Origin: Adiantum capillus-veneris
Lineage: Eukaryota; Streptophyta; Polypodiopsida; Polypodiales; Pteridaceae
NCBI GenBank assembly: GCA_014529385.2
Contig: CM043954.1
Location: forward strand, 93,241,247-93,305,246
Length of the DNA: 64,000 bases
Reading direction: 5' to 3'
Shown: positions 61,691 through 64,000 of the stretch, piece after piece
Layout: each line of letters opens with the position of its first letter
Numbering within the stretch: position 1 is the stretch's first letter
Translations under genes and position numbers: made by a program
Notes under the pieces: generated by a model
What the model saw: only the letters and a program-made list of their open reading frames with translations
The model's database searches: none
What the model was told of the DNA's origin: nothing

Positions 61691-62325
61691 AAGGGCCATT
61701 AATTGACTCGGCCACTTGGTGGACATGGCCATGTTGGCTTGCCTGGAGCTACAATTGCAATGGCTGCAGCATGCCATGCTTCACCTTCTCCATGACTCCC
61801 TTTTCTTTTGGTCCAAAGAGAATGGGCGTACCCCATTTTCCTGGGCGTCCCTCCATGTGGAAATACATCCGCCTCCTGCACATGTTTTATTGGTGTGCTC
61901 ATCATGAGGTTCTTCCTCTTCTCGTTGAGGCCGGTTATGATATTGTCCATGTGCAAAGGATTATGTGTGTAATTCTTCCATGGCGAACGTACATCAATAT
62001 AGTGCATGATGCATTAGGGAATTCTGACAACTTGGACCCCTGGTCCAATGTGATTTTCATAGAGAAGCAGCTGCTGCAGCAGGAGTAAAAGGTGGATATG
62101 CAGCTAGACGGTGACAAAGAGAATGGCAATATGGGGTTTACAATGATTTTGTTCAGCCGCATGTATGCATGGTTGGAGAGGTATGCATGCAACGTGCTGT
62201 TCAAGGATATGCGCGCAAAAATTTTTAAGGGTGTGTTGGCGCCGCTCACGCACATGTGTCCGCACCCAGCTTTGTGCGAGGCAGTTGTGACCCATCTTAA
62301 GAGGCAGATGCTGGACGTCTTTTGA
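61691..62325 (+). pseudogene. Unrecognised reading frame with one stop
   Basis: One frame runs about 210 codons with a single TAA at about 62086. The first half has MFYWCAHHEVLPLLVEAGYD and the second FSRMYAWLERYACNVLFKDM and LCEAVVTHLKRQMLDVF. Composition looks protein-like, but I recognise no family. The minus strand is also open for 102 codons here (62007-61699), so either may be chance. Confidence 0.3.
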
Positions 62326-62363
62326 TTGGGGCACGATGAGACAGTAAGCAGACAAAAGTTTTC

Positions 62364-62368
<5 letters not shown>

Positions 62369-62438
<70 letters not shown>
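62369..62438. repeat. (GA)35 microsatellite
   Basis: 70 bp of uninterrupted GA. Confidence 0.97.
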
Positions 62439-62443
<5 letters not shown>

Positions 62444-63104
62444 TATCCATTGTCGCATAGCACAGATATAGAGGTCCATGGGGTGGACTGAGGAGGCGGG
62501 TGTCAATCTCATCGAGCTGGGTAGCCTCAGATCAAAGTCGACATTTGGTATCTCTAAACCCTTCGATTGGGGGGCTAAAATTGGCAAATAGTTTTTCATC
62601 ACCCTTTTTATGGAAGCAATGGAACTATGACATATTGCAACCATGGTATACATACACAAATGTGTCATATGTGATGTTTAATGTATAATAAACACCCAAA
62701 TTGTTAACAAGCTCTATGAGGTCCTGCGTGTAAGGAGGTACGGATATGAGATTTATATCCAACAAGGATCAATGGTAGTAGCAAATTGCAATGAGCTTCC
62801 AATACTTGAGGGCAACGATTTCCAAGGAGAGGAATATTAACATGCCATTGTAATGGTTTCTAGTGTTCTAGCCCATCAAAGGAAACACTCTACCCAAACC
62901 TTGTTCAAAGGGTTTTCTCGGTCAAACATTTGTGGTTGATTTACCATTAAAAATAGGTGCAATGTTGAATTAATATTCTGTTGTTGTGTTTGAAGTCACC
63001 TAAGAAATCATGTTTGGTTTTTGTTTTGTATATGTGCCTTGCCCTATCTCGCTCGTTTTAGGGATTTCTCAGAAAATCTCGCTCGAGATTTGAGATTCTT
63101 CAAA
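62439..63104. other. Unassigned non-coding interval
   Basis: AT-rich; no gene or repeat recognised before the Copia-4 copy begins. Confidence 0.5.
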
Positions 63105-64000
63105 AATGAGCAGGCTAGAGGTATGCCAAAATGGCTAGTGCACACTTTGCGTGACAGTAAATTGGATGCACCTTTGTCTAGTCGTACTCGTTCAGGCTCT
63201 CGCCATGCATCTTATGCATCAGATTGTTATGCTTTGGCTGTGTTTAGCTTACATGATGTTGAGGAGCCTCTGTCTTTTGATGAAGCACAGAATTCAGAAA
63301 ATTGGATGGCTGCCATGCAATCAGAATATGATGCACTTATAGAAAATGACACATGGACTTTATGTGATTTGCCTCCTGGCAAAAAGGCTATTGGTACGAA
63401 GTGGGTTTACAAGTTGAAACGCAAGCCGGATGTGATATTGATCGCCATAAGGCTCGACTTGTTGCAAAGGGTTATGCACAGCAAAAAGGCATAGATTATG
63501 AAGAGACTTTTGCTCCCACTTGTCGTATGACTGCTGTGCGTTTTCTATGTGCATTGGCAGCTCATTTTGGTTGGGATGTACATCAATCAGACATTGTTAC
63601 TGCTTTCTTGAATGGTGACATATTTGAGGAAGTTTATGTAACGCAGCCTCACGGTTTTGTCATAAAAGGACAAGAGGACAAAGTGTGCAGATGTAAGAAG
63701 GCTTTGTATGGGTTGAAGCAATCTCCTCGTGCTTGGTATGAGAAAGCTGACACTCATTTGGTTAAACGAGGCTTTCGTAACAGTCCAACAGAAAGCACAT
63801 TGTATGTAAAGTGTGAGGGTGATGTACTTCTCATTGTGGTTCTTTATGTCAATGATTTGCTGATCACTGGACCAAATGAGACACATATTGCTGAATTTAA
63901 GGCTGATTTGAATGCTACTTTCAAGATGAAAGATTTGGGGCTGTTGCATCATTACTTGGGTATACAGTTTAAGCAGCGTGATGGTGGTATTGCCTTGTGT
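63105..64000 (+). mobile_element. Copia-5: inverted partial copy of Copia-4 pol
   Basis: Plus-strand copy of Copia-4 from the integrase/RT linker (matching position about 58885 of Copia-4) to the window end (about 57990). It encodes the RT start (NWMAAMQSEYDALIEND, GTKWVYKLKRKPD), the same 1-nt loss (about 63432) and the same YVND box (N codon 63851-63853). The RT half is almost identical to Copia-4; the linker is slightly more diverged. The sequence left of 63105 is unrelated. Confidence 0.9.

Noticed and set aside
61699-62007. F-actin capping protein beta fragment on the minus strand
   Set aside because: A short RSPWKN-like match only; the rest does not follow the family.
62092-62325. Cullin N-terminal fragment
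   Set aside because: Similarity rests on scattered aromatic and charged residues and is within chance.

Overview
This is a repeat-choked stretch of a land-plant nuclear genome. The evidence is the dense layers of Ty1/copia and Ty3/gypsy (chromodomain) LTR retrotransposons primed from initiator-Met tRNA (TGGTATCAGAGC), plant-type LINE pieces, MITE-like elements, a degraded RuBisCO small-subunit (rbcS) copy, and one intact-looking exon of the chloroplast PPDK regulatory protein (DUF299 family). Long (GT)n(GA)n tracts and little host coding content fit a large genome such as a fern, lycophyte or gymnosperm. The sequence alone does not settle the species.

Layout. 1-3917: Copia-1 (minus), cut by the window edge. 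4588-15593: Gypsy-1 (plus), whose 5' LTR has grown into a 4.9 kb array of about 1,205-bp tandem units and whose integrase core is replaced by an antisense foreign segment. 15594-16745: fragments of older LTR elements. 16741-25373: Gypsy-2 (minus), a complete element with a 5-bp target duplication, inserted in an older LTR. 26071-27281: LINE ORF1. 27282-28703: a non-coding minus-strand LTR element fragment with a minisatellite. 28704-34253: Copia-2 (plus) with an intact 773-codon integrase-RT-RNase H frame. 34254-35310: LINE ORF1 end and endonuclease. 36953-50715: a tandem dimer of a non-autonomous gypsy derivative (LTR-internal-LTR-internal-LTR, minus). It shares LTR ends, gag start and chromodomain tail with Gypsy-1, and its third LTR is split by Gypsy-3 (42818-49554, minus, 5-bp target duplication). 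51534-52605: Copia-3 remnant. 54283-54840: first coding exon of the PPDK regulatory protein gene (minus). 55266-55822: MITE-like elements. 56901-60184: Copia-4 (minus). 60408-61015: rearranged rbcS pseudogene. 63105-64000: an inverted copy of Copia-4 pol.

How it works together. Only two host loci are recognisable, the regulatory-protein exon and the dead rbcS copy. Everything else is transposon sequence in nested and recombined layers. The nesting gives a relative chronology: Gypsy-3 is younger than the non-autonomous dimer, and Gypsy-2 is younger than the LTR it splits. Most pol genes carry stops, frameshifts or catalytic substitutions. No CRISPR array, rRNA or tRNA gene was seen. No wholly new system is evident. 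The most unusual items are the LTR tandem array, the non-autonomous dimer with its unrecognised D/H/K-rich ORF, an amber codon at the same place between protease and RT in two gypsy families, the antisense capture in Gypsy-1, and the inverted Copia-4 copies that share the same dead catalytic site.
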